DNA of 64,000 nucleotides. Source: an uncultured Clostridium sp. (GTDB taxonomy: Bacteria > Bacillota > Clostridia > TANB77 > CAG-508). Where the stretch lies: contig CAMMDS010000003.1 in NCBI GenBank assembly GCA_946495655.1, forward strand, positions 1-64,000, given 5' to 3'. How positions within the stretch are numbered: the first letter of the stretch is position 1; every line of letters begins with the position of its first letter. Shown here in pieces: positions 47,635 to 57,197 of this stretch. The notes beneath the pieces were generated by a model. It searched no databases and was not told where the DNA came from. It was given only the letters and a program-made list of their open reading frames with translations. The translations under genes were made by a program, and so were the position numbers.

Positions 47635-48789
47635 TTATTTTTCTTTACTAGCTGGTCCCTCTGTTATTTTATATTCTTTTTTGTTTATAATTGAATCAAA
47701 TAGCTCTATTATATTATTTGCTGCAATACTGCTTGTCCATTTTTCGGTAATATATTTATATGCATTTATTCCTAGTTTATCTCGCAATTCTTTATCATCT
47801 ATTAATGACTTTACTTTATTTTCTAGCTCTTTATATGATGTATATATAAGACCATTTTCATTATTTTTTATCAAAAATGGTACTGAACCCATCTTTTTAT
47901 TTGCAACTATTGCACAGCCAGCATTCATTGACTCATTAATTACTGCTCCCCAACCTTCTTGGCTATCACTTGTGCCTATAAATATATTTGCTTTTTCCAT
48001 ATATCCTTTAACTTCATCACTTGGCACTTGTCCCACAATTTCAAGTACATCTTCTAAGTTTAGTTCTTTTACTTTTTTTCTTGTTTTTTCTTCAAGTACA
48101 CCTGTACCTAACATTCTTATATGAAAATTAATGTTTTGTTTTTTTAACCTTTTAGCTAATTTAACTACTATTTCTGGATGTTTCCATTTAACAAAACGTG
48201 CCACCCATATTATTTCTATTTTCTTGTTTTCTTCTTTTTTTTCTATTAGTTTATCTATATCATATTTATTTGTCTCAAGAAAATATCCCCATTTATATAT
48301 CTTATTTTTGTATAGTCCTAAAAAATTGAAATCTTTAGCACCATATGCATTTGCACATAACATATATAAATTTTTATTTTTTCTAAACTTTATATGTCGA
48401 TTATAAAATAATTTTAACTTTTCTTTATTAAATACGGTTTTATAAAATCCATCTGGAAATATAAATACTCTTGCCCTATATCTGAAAGTTAACTTATCTT
48501 GTTTTAGTCTTTCCTCTAGTATTTCATCAGTAGTCGACCCTATTATTGCTACATCACTTTCTAATGTGAGTTTTTTAGCTAAAGCTTTACTTTCCTCATT
48601 TTCATATGCTTTTACAACAAAATCATATTCGTTATCTAGATCTTTAAAGCCTAACTTTAGTCTCCAATCAAATATTTTTACTGTCGAAATAAATTTAAAA
48701 TCTTCGCCTAATCTCTTTTGCATTTCTAAACAAAATGGGACTTGGTGATGTGTCAAAAAGTTAGAAATAAATACAACCTTCATATCCAT
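47635..48789 (-). CDS. GT4-type (GT-B fold) glycosyltransferase
   Basis: 384 aa. VVFISNFLTHHQVPFCLEMQ opens an N-terminal Rossmann domain; IIWVARFVKWKHPEIVVKLA and later ANIFIGTSDSQEGWGAVINE, the E-x7-E-type nucleotide-sugar site, are typical of GT4. It probably adds a sugar in surface polysaccharide synthesis. It lies 5 nt after the preceding GT2 gene, so the cluster is one transcription unit. Confidence 0.9.
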   Translation of the reverse strand: MDMKVVFISNFLTHHQVPFCLEMQKRLGEDFKFISTVKIFDWRLKLGFKDLDNEYDFVVKAYENEESKALAKKLTLESDVAIIGSTTDEILEERLKQDKLTFRYRARVFIFPDGFYKTVFNKEKLKLFYNRHIKFRKNKNLYMLCANAYGAKDFNFLGLYKNKIYKWGYFLETNKYDIDKLIEKKEENKKIEIIWVARFVKWKHPEIVVKLAKRLKKQNINFHIRMLGTGVLEEKTRKKVKELNLEDVLEIVGQVPSDEVKGYMEKANIFIGTSDSQEGWGAVINESMNAGCAIVANKKMGSVPFLIKNNENGLIYTSYKELENKVKSLIDDKELRDKLGINAYKYITEKWTSSIAANNIIELFDSIINKKEYKITEGPASKEK

Positions 48790-48794
48790 CCCTC

Positions 48795-49766
48795 TTATTC
48801 TTCCAAAGCTGCTACATCTAGTGCTTCATAGAATTCTTTCTTTATTTTATTATATTTTTCTTTATCTACTTTTTCTTCCGCCATTTCAGCTTTTTCCTCA
48901 AATTTATTTTTTATATATTCATATACTCTATTCTTATCAGCTATATCTCTTGATTTACTTGTTTTTTGTGTTAGCTCTATTCCATATCCTAGATATCTAA
49001 TTAATATCTTCTCTATTAATTCATCATTTCCTTTATCTTTAAAAAACTCATATACTTCATCGTAAACATCTAATGTATCATGCACTCTTTTCTCTTTATA
49101 AGTTGCTCTCATTATACTTTCTTCACTTTGGAAGTATCCATACATAATATCAGGTGTTGATATTATTTTCTTGCTATTATATGTAAGTTTATACATTATA
49201 AATTCATCATCTATTATACGATTTACAGGAAATCTAACTTCTTTAAATAACTCTTTTCGATACAACTTGTTTGTTACAAGTACAGAATTTATATATTCTC
49301 CTTCGTCCTCTCCATAGAGTACTAATAATTTTTCCATATTCGTATATTCTTTTTGTGTACCTGTATTAGTAAATATACTTTCATCATATTTACTTGTTCT
49401 TCTATAATGACATTCTACAATGTCTGCATTTTCTTCTTCTAACATTGTACACATTCTAGAATAATACCATTTAGCAATAAAATCGTCTGCATCTATAAAG
49501 GAGATATACTTTCCTTTTGCCTCACTTATCCCTGTATTTCTTGCACTTCCTGCTCCTCTGTTTTCTGTACTAATTAGTTTTATCCTATCATCTAATTTAA
49601 CATATTTTTCACATATAGCTTTAGTATCATCTGTTGAGCCATCATTAACAATAATTATTTCAAAATCTCTAAAGTCTTGATTGATTATGCTCTGAATACA
49701 TTTTTCTATATATTTTCCAGCATTATATGCAGGAATTATTATACTAATGCAAGGCTGCTTATTCAT
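48795..49766 (-). CDS. Family 2 glycosyltransferase
   Basis: 323 aa. ISIIIPAYNAGKYIEKCIQS, IIIVNDGSTDDTKAICEKYV and GKYISFIDADDFIAKWYYSR give the GT-A fold, the GSTDDT loop and the DADD metal site. The C-terminal ~120 residues are helical. It resembles capsule and teichoic-acid side-chain transferases; the sugar donor cannot be told. It is 17 nt after the upstream gene. Confidence 0.93.
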   Translation of the reverse strand: MNKQPCISIIIPAYNAGKYIEKCIQSIINQDFRDFEIIIVNDGSTDDTKAICEKYVKLDDRIKLISTENRGAGSARNTGISEAKGKYISFIDADDFIAKWYYSRMCTMLEEENADIVECHYRRTSKYDESIFTNTGTQKEYTNMEKLLVLYGEDEGEYINSVLVTNKLYRKELFKEVRFPVNRIIDDEFIMYKLTYNSKKIISTPDIMYGYFQSEESIMRATYKEKRVHDTLDVYDEVYEFFKDKGNDELIEKILIRYLGYGIELTQKTSKSRDIADKNRVYEYIKNKFEEKAEMAEEKVDKEKYNKIKKEFYEALDVAALEE

Positions 49767-49783
49767 AGTATATCTCCTTTATG

Positions 49784-51016
49784 TTATATTTTTTTCAATT
49801 TATTCCATACTTCATTTGTTTTTATATATTCATTATAATGTTTCTTAACGTTTTTATTATACTCATCCAAATCTTTCAAAAGCATATTAAAATCTGAATT
49901 TTCGAATAGCTTATTAACCTCTGATATTCCCTCTACTAACTTTCTACGTGTTGCCTCCATATTCTCATTAAACTTTTCTTTATTTGTAATATACTCAAAT
50001 AACGGTTTGTATCTTATCCAGCCTCTGGAAGCTTTAAAGAATCTCTCTTCTATTTGTTCCTCCGATGATTTTATTTTTCTTAATGTTTTAGGATATTTTC
50101 TTCTTGCTATATTTGTATATTTTAAGAACCCATCATGAAAATGATATACTGGAACTTTTATTACAGTTGAGTCTAGCAATTGTGTAGAAAAGAAAGTGTC
50201 TTCTCCTCTTGCTCCTTCTGGGTTATAAAAAGCAGGAATTTTAGATAGATGATTCAAATTCAAACAAAGTGTCGACCCTGCAACCCATTTACCTGCGCCA
50301 TTTGCTTCTATCTCATATTCTCCTGTACCATTTGCAATATCTGGATCAGCATAAGTAATCCCATTATATTTTACAAACTTTTCTTTTATTGAATCCCAAG
50401 AAATAATGTCATTTCCTAAAGCTTCTATATAGCATTTAAATTTTTCTTCATCAATATCTTCATTTAATTCTACATAAGGAATTGGAGAAATATAACCACA
50501 ATGATATCCTATTGTAACATCCGAATCTTCTATATATTTTAGGTGCATTGCGATATTATCTTGCTCTTTCCATGTAAGTTCATTTGTTTCTTTATTTTTT
50601 ACACATGCAACAGGATATTCATCATCATCCCAAAATAGCAAATAATCTATTTTAGCTTTTTTTGCGAAATACATTAATGTATTTCTTCCTTTCGCATGTC
50701 CATGTCCAAAAAACAATTCTGCTTCTTGCTTAGTAAGAATTTCTCTTCCTATAAGTTTCTTTTTTTCTTCCTCTATGTCTTCTGGTGTGATATATTTAAC
50801 TCTTATATCTTTATATACATTCGGTATTATTCCGTAAAAATCAATTCTAGTAGTAAATTGATATCCTAAATCAAATAATATAAATATAGTTATTTCAACT
50901 TTTTTATTAGTATCTTTAAATTGATTTATCAATCTTTCATATGTACTATTTATTACTTTACATACATTTGGTCTTCCAGTAACAAAACCTATACCAAACT
51001 TTATTACGTCTTCCAT
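49784..51016 (-). CDS. Large glycosyltransferase-like protein
   Basis: 410 aa from ATG 51016 after AAAGGAGAAATTGAT. GRNTLMYFAKKAKIDYLLFW followed by DDDEYPV looks like a GT-A metal motif, and GARGEDTFFSTQLLDSTVIK like the catalytic-base region of GT2-like enzymes. The N terminus TGRPNVCKVINSTYERLINQ is not one I recognise. It is the first gene of the glycosyltransferase run, and probably acts on the same surface glycan. The specificity is unknown. Confidence 0.65.
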   Translation of the reverse strand: MEDVIKFGIGFVTGRPNVCKVINSTYERLINQFKDTNKKVEITIFILFDLGYQFTTRIDFYGIIPNVYKDIRVKYITPEDIEEEKKKLIGREILTKQEAELFFGHGHAKGRNTLMYFAKKAKIDYLLFWDDDEYPVACVKNKETNELTWKEQDNIAMHLKYIEDSDVTIGYHCGYISPIPYVELNEDIDEEKFKCYIEALGNDIISWDSIKEKFVKYNGITYADPDIANGTGEYEIEANGAGKWVAGSTLCLNLNHLSKIPAFYNPEGARGEDTFFSTQLLDSTVIKVPVYHFHDGFLKYTNIARRKYPKTLRKIKSSEEQIEERFFKASRGWIRYKPLFEYITNKEKFNENMEATRRKLVEGISEVNKLFENSDFNMLLKDLDEYNKNVKKHYNEYIKTNEVWNKLKKI

Positions 51017-51159
51017 ATCAATTTCTCCTTTAGAAAACATTCTTTTTAGCTGATTTAGTATATCACAATTTGGATTTTATGTCAAATTTTGCTTTTGACT
51101 GCAGGAGTAGGATTGTAATAGTATTTTTTTGTTTTTGGAATGTCTTTTTTCTATCAAAA

Positions 51160-51201
51160 AAATAAAAACAAACTTATTAATTTAATAAATTTGTTTTTAT
51201 T
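51160..51201 (-). terminator. Terminator of the era-yqzL-recO run
   Basis: AATAAAAACAAA and TTTGTTTTTATT pair, followed on the minus strand by a run of seven U, a few nt after the recO stop. Confidence 0.75.
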
Positions 51202-51204
51202 CAT

Positions 51205-51937
51205 TTAAAATAACTTTTCTAGTTTATATTCTTTATCTAGTTTTTCATTTAAATATATTTTAGCAATAATTTCTAATTCTTTTATCCCTTGTTCCGATAA
51301 ATTAAAAGAAAATAATTTTTTAGGTGGTGCCATGACAATATATTTTATAGCATTAACTGTGGCTTCAGATATTTCAATTGCACCTTTATCCTGTCTACTA
51401 CAAGTTTCACATTTAAATCCATTATCCTTAAAACTGAAATGGTTTAACTCTATTCCCTCATTTTTTTTACAATTTGCACATTTATCAATTATTGGAGTAA
51501 ATCCCAAAAAGCACATCAATTTCAATTTAAAAATTGAAATAGTTAAATCCATATTTTTATCTGTTTCTGATAATACATATAATGTATTTAAAAACAACTG
51601 TAAAATTTTATATGTATTCTGGTTTTCATCTGTTACGTCATTAATAATTTTTGTAATGTGAGATGCATATTGAAGTTTATCTAAATCCATTCTTATATTA
51701 TAAAAAACTTCATTTACTTCACATGAATTTATATTATATGAACTAGCTCCCTGATATATAAGGTAATCCCCAAAGCACAAAAATTGTGTTGCTGCCATCA
51801 GCTGACTTTTAGGACGTCTTGCGCCTTTTGCAGCACACCCAATTTTACCGATTTGGAGTTAATATTGTTACCATTTTATCATAGTCATTCATATTGTTTT
51901 CCGATATCACTATTCCCTTTAATTTTAATATTCCCAT
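51205..51937 (-). CDS. recO: DNA repair protein RecO, frame broken by one extra base at CGG
   Basis: Starting at ATG 51937 the frame encodes MGILKLKGIVISENNMNDYD and MVTILTPN, then CGG TAA. Skipping the C at 51850 gives Gly-Lys-Ile-Gly-Cys-Ala-Ala-Lys-Gly-Ala-Arg-Arg, matching the GKIGxxAKGARR of the RecO OB fold, and reads on without a stop to 51205, about 243 aa, a normal length. The second half has the C4 zinc finger CANC...CETC. RecO loads RecA in RecF-pathway repair. If the break is real and not bypassed, the cell would lack the OB fold. It overlaps yqzL. Confidence 0.88.
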
Positions 51938-52052
51938 TTTGTTTTTCCGCCTCTAACATGTTTTTTTCTAAATTTTCTACTTCAACTAATTCTAAAAAGG
52001 TGTTTATATCTCCAGTATTTTTAAACGTATTCCAAGCCATCTGCTTTATCAT
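51885..52052 (-). CDS. yqzL: YqzL-like small protein
   Basis: 55 aa. MIKQMAWNTFKNTGDINTFL matches the short YqzL family (W-x-x-F-x-x-T-G), which in Bacillus lies between era and recO just as here. The function is unknown. It overlaps the recO start by 53 nt in another frame. It has a weak upstream GGAGATGA ribosome site. The C-terminal half is poorly conserved, so its exact end is less sure. Confidence 0.75.
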   Translation of the reverse strand: MIKQMAWNTFKNTGDINTFLELVEVENLEKNMLEAEKQNGNIKIKGNSDIGKQYE

Positions 52053-52215
52053 TATTTAAATCATCTCCATCTTTATAAAGTTAAGTGGCTTTTCTGTTTA
52101 TGTCCTTTATTTAATCACATATTAAATGAAAATCTTTTTGAGTGTTTAATAAAACCACTTTTCTTATTTTATCCTTTGCATTTTTTCATTTTCTATTCAA
52201 TATTTTTTAATGTTA

Positions 52216-53118
52216 TTACAATTTAAAGTTTTTAATAATTTTTTCATTATTAATCCAATCTTCCCTTACTTTAACCCATAATTTCAAATTCACTTTTATT
52301 CCAAGCATTCTTTCCAAATCTTGTCTAGCATAAGTTCCGATTTTCTTAAGCATACTTCCGTTTTTCCCTATAATAATTCCTTTATGAGAATCACGTAAAC
52401 AATATATTGTAGCATCAATATTAAATATTGGTTCATTATCCATTGTTTTTCTTTTCTTTATTTTTTCAACTTCTACTAGTATTCCATGAGGAACTTCATC
52501 ATCTAAAAGTTTTAAAGCTTTTTCTCTTATTGTCTCTTCTACAAGTTGTCTTGTTGTTTGGTCAGTAAATTCCTCAATATCATAATATGCAGGACCTTCA
52601 TTTAAGTTCTTCTCTATTTCATCTAAAATTACATCCAAATTAATATTTTTAACTGTTGAAACAGGTATTATGCTAGCAAAGTCATATTCATTTTTATACA
52701 ATTCAATTAATTTCGCTACTTTTGCTTTATCTACTAAATCAATTTTATTAATTACTAATATTGTTTTTCTTCCCGCTTCTTTTATCTTATCTAAAATTAA
52801 TCTATCGCCTTTTCCTATTTCATCAGATGTAGCTTCTATTACAAAAACTAACACATCAACATCTTTTGATACTTCAAAAGCATTCTCAACCATCACATTT
52901 CCTAGTTTAGATTTAGGTTTATGAATTCCTGGTGTATCTATAAAGATTATTTGAGAATTAGGTCTATTTACTATAGCTCTAATTACTGTTCTTGTAGTTT
53001 GCGGTTTGTTGGCTATAGCTGCTACTTTTTCTCCAACTAAATTATTAATTATACTAGATTTTCCAACGTTTGTCCTACCTAGTATTGATACGAATCCAGA
53101 TTTAAATTTTTCTTCCAT
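52216..53118 (-). CDS. era: GTPase Era
   Basis: 300 aa from ATG 53118, with AAAGGAG upstream. G1 VSILGRTNVGKSSIINNLVG, G3 IFIDTPGIHKPKSKLGNVMV, G4 LVINKIDLVDK and the C-terminal KH domain with GIIIGKNGSMLKKIGTYARQ are all intact. It helps 16S rRNA 3' end maturation. It is the first gene of the era-yqzL-recO run. The 160-nt gap after it is A/T rich. Confidence 0.98.
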   Translation of the reverse strand: MEEKFKSGFVSILGRTNVGKSSIINNLVGEKVAAIANKPQTTRTVIRAIVNRPNSQIIFIDTPGIHKPKSKLGNVMVENAFEVSKDVDVLVFVIEATSDEIGKGDRLILDKIKEAGRKTILVINKIDLVDKAKVAKLIELYKNEYDFASIIPVSTVKNINLDVILDEIEKNLNEGPAYYDIEEFTDQTTRQLVEETIREKALKLLDDEVPHGILVEVEKIKKRKTMDNEPIFNIDATIYCLRDSHKGIIIGKNGSMLKKIGTYARQDLERMLGIKVNLKLWVKVREDWINNEKIIKNFKL

Positions 53119-53271
53119 AAATTGCTCCTTTGGCATCCTCTATTATACTTTCTACTTATCTACTTTTTTGTAGAAAAAAGTAAACAAAACCTACTAAGTT
53201 TTCGTCAAATTTTGCTTGACATCTTTAATATTTATATCATATTTTCACATTATTTTCAATGTATATAAAAG

Positions 53272-53308
53272 AAACTGTACAATTCTCAAAGTTGAAATTG
53301 TACAGTTT
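53272..53308 (-). terminator. Terminator of the hyd operon
   Basis: AACTGTACAATT pairs with AATTGTACAGTT, followed on the minus strand by TTCTTTTATAT. It lies just after the hydA stop. Confidence 0.75.
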
Positions 53309-53312
53309 TAAA

Positions 53313-55052
53313 TTATATTCTATATTCTTCCATTGGTGTATAATGTGTATGTAATAATTCATGTGCTCTATGCTCTCCTGGCTTTCCTATATATTCTTTA
53401 TATATCTCTTTCAAAACAGGATTTTCATGTGATTTCCTAATTGTACTTCTTTCATCTATTGAGTACATTGCTTCTGCTCTTTTACCTCTCACATCTACTG
53501 TCATTCTTGTTTTAGAATTCTTTATAGGTTGACCTCCACCCATGATGCATCCTCCAGGGCATGCCATTACTTCAACAAAACTATAATCTACAGTTCCATT
53601 TTTTATCTCTTCCATAACTTTTCTTGCATTTCCAAGTCCATGAGCAACTGCTACTTTTACTTCTTTATCTCCTATCTGAATAGTAGCTTTCTTTATTCCT
53701 TTTGCTCCTCTTATATCTTCAAATTCTAATTTTTTTAGCTCTTCTCCAGTAATTAATTCATAAGCTGTACGAAGCGCCGCTTCCATAACTCCACCAGTAA
53801 CACCAAATATAGCTGCTGCACCAGTTGCTTCTCCCATAGGATTATCAAATGTATCATCTTCTAATTTGTCAAATTCTATATTTGCTTGTTTTATCATTCT
53901 TGCAAGCTCACGTGTGGTAATTACTGCATCTACATCTCTCAAGCCATCTACTTTCATTTCTTCACGTTTACTCTCATATTTTTTTGCAATACACGGCATT
54001 ACAGACACAACATAAATTTTACTTGGGTCAATCTTATTTTTTTCTGCATAATATGATTTTATAATTGCTCCAAACATTTGATGAGGTGATTTACAACTTG
54101 ATAAATGAGGTAAATTCTCAGGATATTCCATTTCTGCGAAACGTACCCATCCTGGGCAACATGAAGTCGTCATTGGCAAATTATCATTTTCTTTAAATCT
54201 TTTTACAAATTCAGTTGCTTCTTCCATTATTGTAAAATCTGCTCCGGTATTTGTATCAAACACCTTATCAAATCCAAGAGCCTTCAACGCAGATACCATT
54301 TTTCCTGTAACATTAGTTCCTATTTCCATACCAAATTCTTCACCAAGAGCTACTCTAACAGAAGGTGCAGTTTGAACCACTACATATGTATCTGGATCTT
54401 TTAATTTTGCCCATACATCATTAATATTTTCTTTTTCATGAAGTGCACCAGTTGGGCAAGATTCTATACATTGACCGCAAAATGTACAATTTACATCATT
54501 TAAGCTATGGTCATAAGTTGTTGATATGCAAGATTCAAAACCTCTTTCAATGCAATCTATTGCTCCTATGTTTTGTACATTTTTACATGTAGCAACACAT
54601 CTTCTACACAAAATACATTTATTAAAATCTCTTACTATTGATGGAGATTTATCATCGATTTTATGCTCTGTTCTTTCTCCCTTAAACTCAATATCTAATA
54701 CATTAAATTTTATTGCTAAATCTTGAAGTTCACAATTACCAGAACGTGTACATGTCAAACAATCTTTTGAATGGTTTGAAATAATTAAATCAAGTATAGT
54801 ATGTCTTGCTTCTAATACATTTGGAGTATGTGTATGAACTACCATTCCTTCTTCTACTGTTTGAATACAAGAAGTTGCAAATCCACGTCTTCCTTCTACT
54901 TCTACAATACACATTCTACAATCTCCAACTTCATTGATGTCTTTTAAGAAGCATAATGTCGGAATATCTATTCCTGCTTGTTTTGCTGCGTCTAATATAG
55001 TTGTTCCTTCTGGAACACAAACTTTTTTATCATCTATTTTTAAATTAACCAT
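53313..55052 (-). CDS. hydA: [FeFe]-hydrogenase catalytic subunit HydA
   Basis: 579 aa. N-terminal 2Fe-2S ferredoxin domain (CFLKDINEVGDCRMCIVEVE), a His-Cys3 cluster (HSKDCLTCTRSGNCELQ), two 4Fe-4S sites (CILCRRCVATC and CTFCGQCIESCPTGAL), then the H cluster: TSCCPGWVRFAE, MPCIAKKYE and EVMACPGGCIMGG. It makes or takes up H2. With HydB and HydC it forms the trimeric bifurcating enzyme that uses NADH and reduced ferredoxin together. A REP-like cluster lies before it. Confidence 0.97.
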   Translation of the reverse strand: MVNLKIDDKKVCVPEGTTILDAAKQAGIDIPTLCFLKDINEVGDCRMCIVEVEGRRGFATSCIQTVEEGMVVHTHTPNVLEARHTILDLIISNHSKDCLTCTRSGNCELQDLAIKFNVLDIEFKGERTEHKIDDKSPSIVRDFNKCILCRRCVATCKNVQNIGAIDCIERGFESCISTTYDHSLNDVNCTFCGQCIESCPTGALHEKENINDVWAKLKDPDTYVVVQTAPSVRVALGEEFGMEIGTNVTGKMVSALKALGFDKVFDTNTGADFTIMEEATEFVKRFKENDNLPMTTSCCPGWVRFAEMEYPENLPHLSSCKSPHQMFGAIIKSYYAEKNKIDPSKIYVVSVMPCIAKKYESKREEMKVDGLRDVDAVITTRELARMIKQANIEFDKLEDDTFDNPMGEATGAAAIFGVTGGVMEAALRTAYELITGEELKKLEFEDIRGAKGIKKATIQIGDKEVKVAVAHGLGNARKVMEEIKNGTVDYSFVEVMACPGGCIMGGGQPIKNSKTRMTVDVRGKRAEAMYSIDERSTIRKSHENPVLKEIYKEYIGKPGEHRAHELLHTHYTPMEEYRI

Positions 55053-55069
55053 TTTTTCCTCCTTGTCTC

Positions 55070-55165
55070 ATGATAAATTAGGGACAGACCCCAATTTATC
55101 ATTCTATTATCTTTTCATCAATGTCTGTCCCTTTTTAGTAATTTTTACTAATTGGTGCCTGTCCC
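55070..55165. repeat. Compound REP-like palindromes before hydA
   Basis: ATGATAAATT-AGGG-ACAGA-CCCC-AATTTATCAT (55070-55102) is a near-perfect palindrome of the 44308 type. AATGTCTGTCCC follows, and then TTACTAATTGGTGCCTGTCCCC. These are at least two partial copies in the hydB-hydA gap, between co-oriented genes, so they do not necessarily stop transcription. Confidence 0.75.
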
Positions 55166-55171
55166 CGATTG

Positions 55172-57028
55172 TTACCCAATTGCGTGGAATGGGCATGATC
55201 TAATGCAAGTCATACATTTAATACATTTGTCTTGATTTATGTATCTCTTTTCTCTGCCTTCTCCTTCTATTGCATTTACTGGACAATTTCTTTGGCATAA
55301 TCCACAAGCTTTACACTTTTCTTCATCTATTTCTATTCTAGCTAATGCTTTACATTCCATTGCTTTACATTCTTTTTCAATAGCATGTTGTCTAAATTCT
55401 TCTCTAAAATATTTCATTGTACTAATTACTGGATTTGGTGCACTTTGACCAAGACCACATATACTTGCTTTCTTTATATTTGCTGCTAATTTTTCTAGTC
55501 TATAGATATCATATTCTTCGCCTTCTCCACTACATAGTCTTTCTAGAATTTCTAGCATTCTTTTTGTTCCTATTCTACAAGGAGTACATTTGCCACAGCT
55601 TTCACTTACTGTAAATTGTAAATAGAATTTTGCTAAACATACCATACATTTAGTATCATCCATTACTATAAGTCCACCTGAACCCATCATTGAACCTATT
55701 TCTTTTAGTGATTCATAATCAATTGGTGTATCTAAATGTTCTTTTGGTATACATCCTCCTGAAGGTCCTCCTGTTTGAGCTGCTTTAAATTCTCTTCCAT
55801 TTGGTATTCCTCCACCAATATCAAATACTATTTCTCTTAAAGTTGTTCCCATCGGAACTTCAACTAATCCAACATTATTCACATTTCCACCTAACGCGAA
55901 TACTTTTGTTCCTTTTGAAGTAGCTGTTCCAATAGATGAATACCACTCTGCGCCCTTTAATATTATTTGTGCAATATTAGCATATGTTTCTACATTATTT
56001 ATTAATGTTGGGCATCCCCATAAACCAGATTGCGCAGGATATGGAGGTTTTACTCTTGGTTGACCACGTCTTCCTTCTATTGATTCAAGTAATGCTGTTT
56101 CTTCTCCACAAACGAAAGCTCCTGCACCAAGTCTAATTTCAATATCAAAATTAAAATTAGTTCCAAATATATTTTTTCCTAAAATTCCATACTCTCTTGC
56201 TTGGTCTATAGCAATTTGAAGTCTATGTACTGCAATTGGATATTCTGCTCTTACATATATGTAACCTTTTTCAGCTCCTACTGCAAATCCTGCTATTTCC
56301 ATTGCTTCTAGTACTGCGTGAGGGTCTCCTTCTAGAATGCTTCTATCCATAAATGCCCCAGGGTCTCCTTCATCTGCATTACATACTACGTACTTTTTAT
56401 CACCTTTTGCATCTTTGGTAGCTCTCCACTTTTTTCCTGTTGGGAAACCAGCTCCACCTCTACCTCTTAGTCCTGATTTATCTATTGTCTCTATCACTTC
56501 ATCTTGAGACATTTCTACTAAAACTCTTGCTAGTGCTCTATATCCATCAAAAGCTATATATTCATCTATTTCCTCTGGATTTATTACTCCACAATTTTTT
56601 AGAGCAATTCTTTTTTGTTTTTTATAGAATGTTAAATCATCAAGTTTAGTAACTTTTTTACCATCTATATCTTTGCAAAGTAATCTTTCTACTACTTTCC
56701 CTTCAATTATATGAGACTGTATAATCTCTTCACAATCTTCTGGTGTTACCATTGCATAAAAAGTATCTTCAGGACGAATTATAACTATCGGGCCTTTGGC
56801 ACATAATCCAAAACATCCTGTTTTTATAACTCTTACATTAGTTAAACCTTTTTCTTCAATCAATTTCTTAAAATTTTCTAAAATCTTTGGTGATTTTGAA
56901 GAAGTACATCCTGTTCCTTGACATACTAAAATATGTTTTTCTCTCGTATCTGCTTTTGTATTTTTTCTTAAATCCAACTCAACTCTTTTCTGTGACCTTA
57001 TTTTATTTAATTCCTCTATAGTCTTCAT
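55172..57028 (-). CDS. hydB: NAD(P)H-binding hydrogenase subunit HydB (NuoF-like)
   Basis: 618 aa. A thioredoxin-like 2Fe-2S domain (CQGTGCTSSKSPK and IKTGCFGLCAKGP), the FMN/NADH-binding GLRGRGGAGFPTGKKW and the 4Fe-4S SCGKCTPCRIGTKRM, and two C-terminal 4Fe-4S motifs (CKACGLCQRNCP, CIKCMTCIRSCP). This is the bifurcating subunit, with flavin and NADH. It lies between hydC and hydA, as in Thermotoga and Clostridial operons. Confidence 0.96.
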   Translation of the reverse strand: MKTIEELNKIRSQKRVELDLRKNTKADTREKHILVCQGTGCTSSKSPKILENFKKLIEEKGLTNVRVIKTGCFGLCAKGPIVIIRPEDTFYAMVTPEDCEEIIQSHIIEGKVVERLLCKDIDGKKVTKLDDLTFYKKQKRIALKNCGVINPEEIDEYIAFDGYRALARVLVEMSQDEVIETIDKSGLRGRGGAGFPTGKKWRATKDAKGDKKYVVCNADEGDPGAFMDRSILEGDPHAVLEAMEIAGFAVGAEKGYIYVRAEYPIAVHRLQIAIDQAREYGILGKNIFGTNFNFDIEIRLGAGAFVCGEETALLESIEGRRGQPRVKPPYPAQSGLWGCPTLINNVETYANIAQIILKGAEWYSSIGTATSKGTKVFALGGNVNNVGLVEVPMGTTLREIVFDIGGGIPNGREFKAAQTGGPSGGCIPKEHLDTPIDYESLKEIGSMMGSGGLIVMDDTKCMVCLAKFYLQFTVSESCGKCTPCRIGTKRMLEILERLCSGEGEEYDIYRLEKLAANIKKASICGLGQSAPNPVISTMKYFREEFRQHAIEKECKAMECKALARIEIDEEKCKACGLCQRNCPVNAIEGEGREKRYINQDKCIKCMTCIRSCPFHAIG

Positions 57029-57072
57029 TTAAGACCTCCTTTTTTATTTCAAAGTATTATTTTATTGTTCTG

Positions 57073-57197
57073 AATTGGAAAAGAATTGTTGTTTTGACTA
57101 GGCAAACAAGCAAGAAAGCCGGAGGCGTACTCTGTGTACGTCGAGGACTTTCGAAGTGAAGTTTAACAACGTCAAAACACAATTATTTTTCAATTTT
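57073..57197 (+). repeat. Long-hairpin intergenic repeat, copy F (hydC-hydB gap)
   Basis: Outer arms AATTGGAAAAGAATTGTTGT... and ...ACACAATTATTTTTCAATT pair; the right arm includes the last five codons of hydC. The core reads TTGACTAGGCAAAC, stem, GGAGGCGTACTCTGTGTACGTCGAGG, stem, GTTTAACAACGTC. It is the copy with the most G+C. Confidence 0.8.

Noticed and set aside
3026..51850. Stop-codon readthrough or recoding (TGA, TAA, TAG) as an explanation for the three broken genes
   Set aside because: The conserved protein continues in another frame, not in the same frame after the stop, and three different stops are involved.
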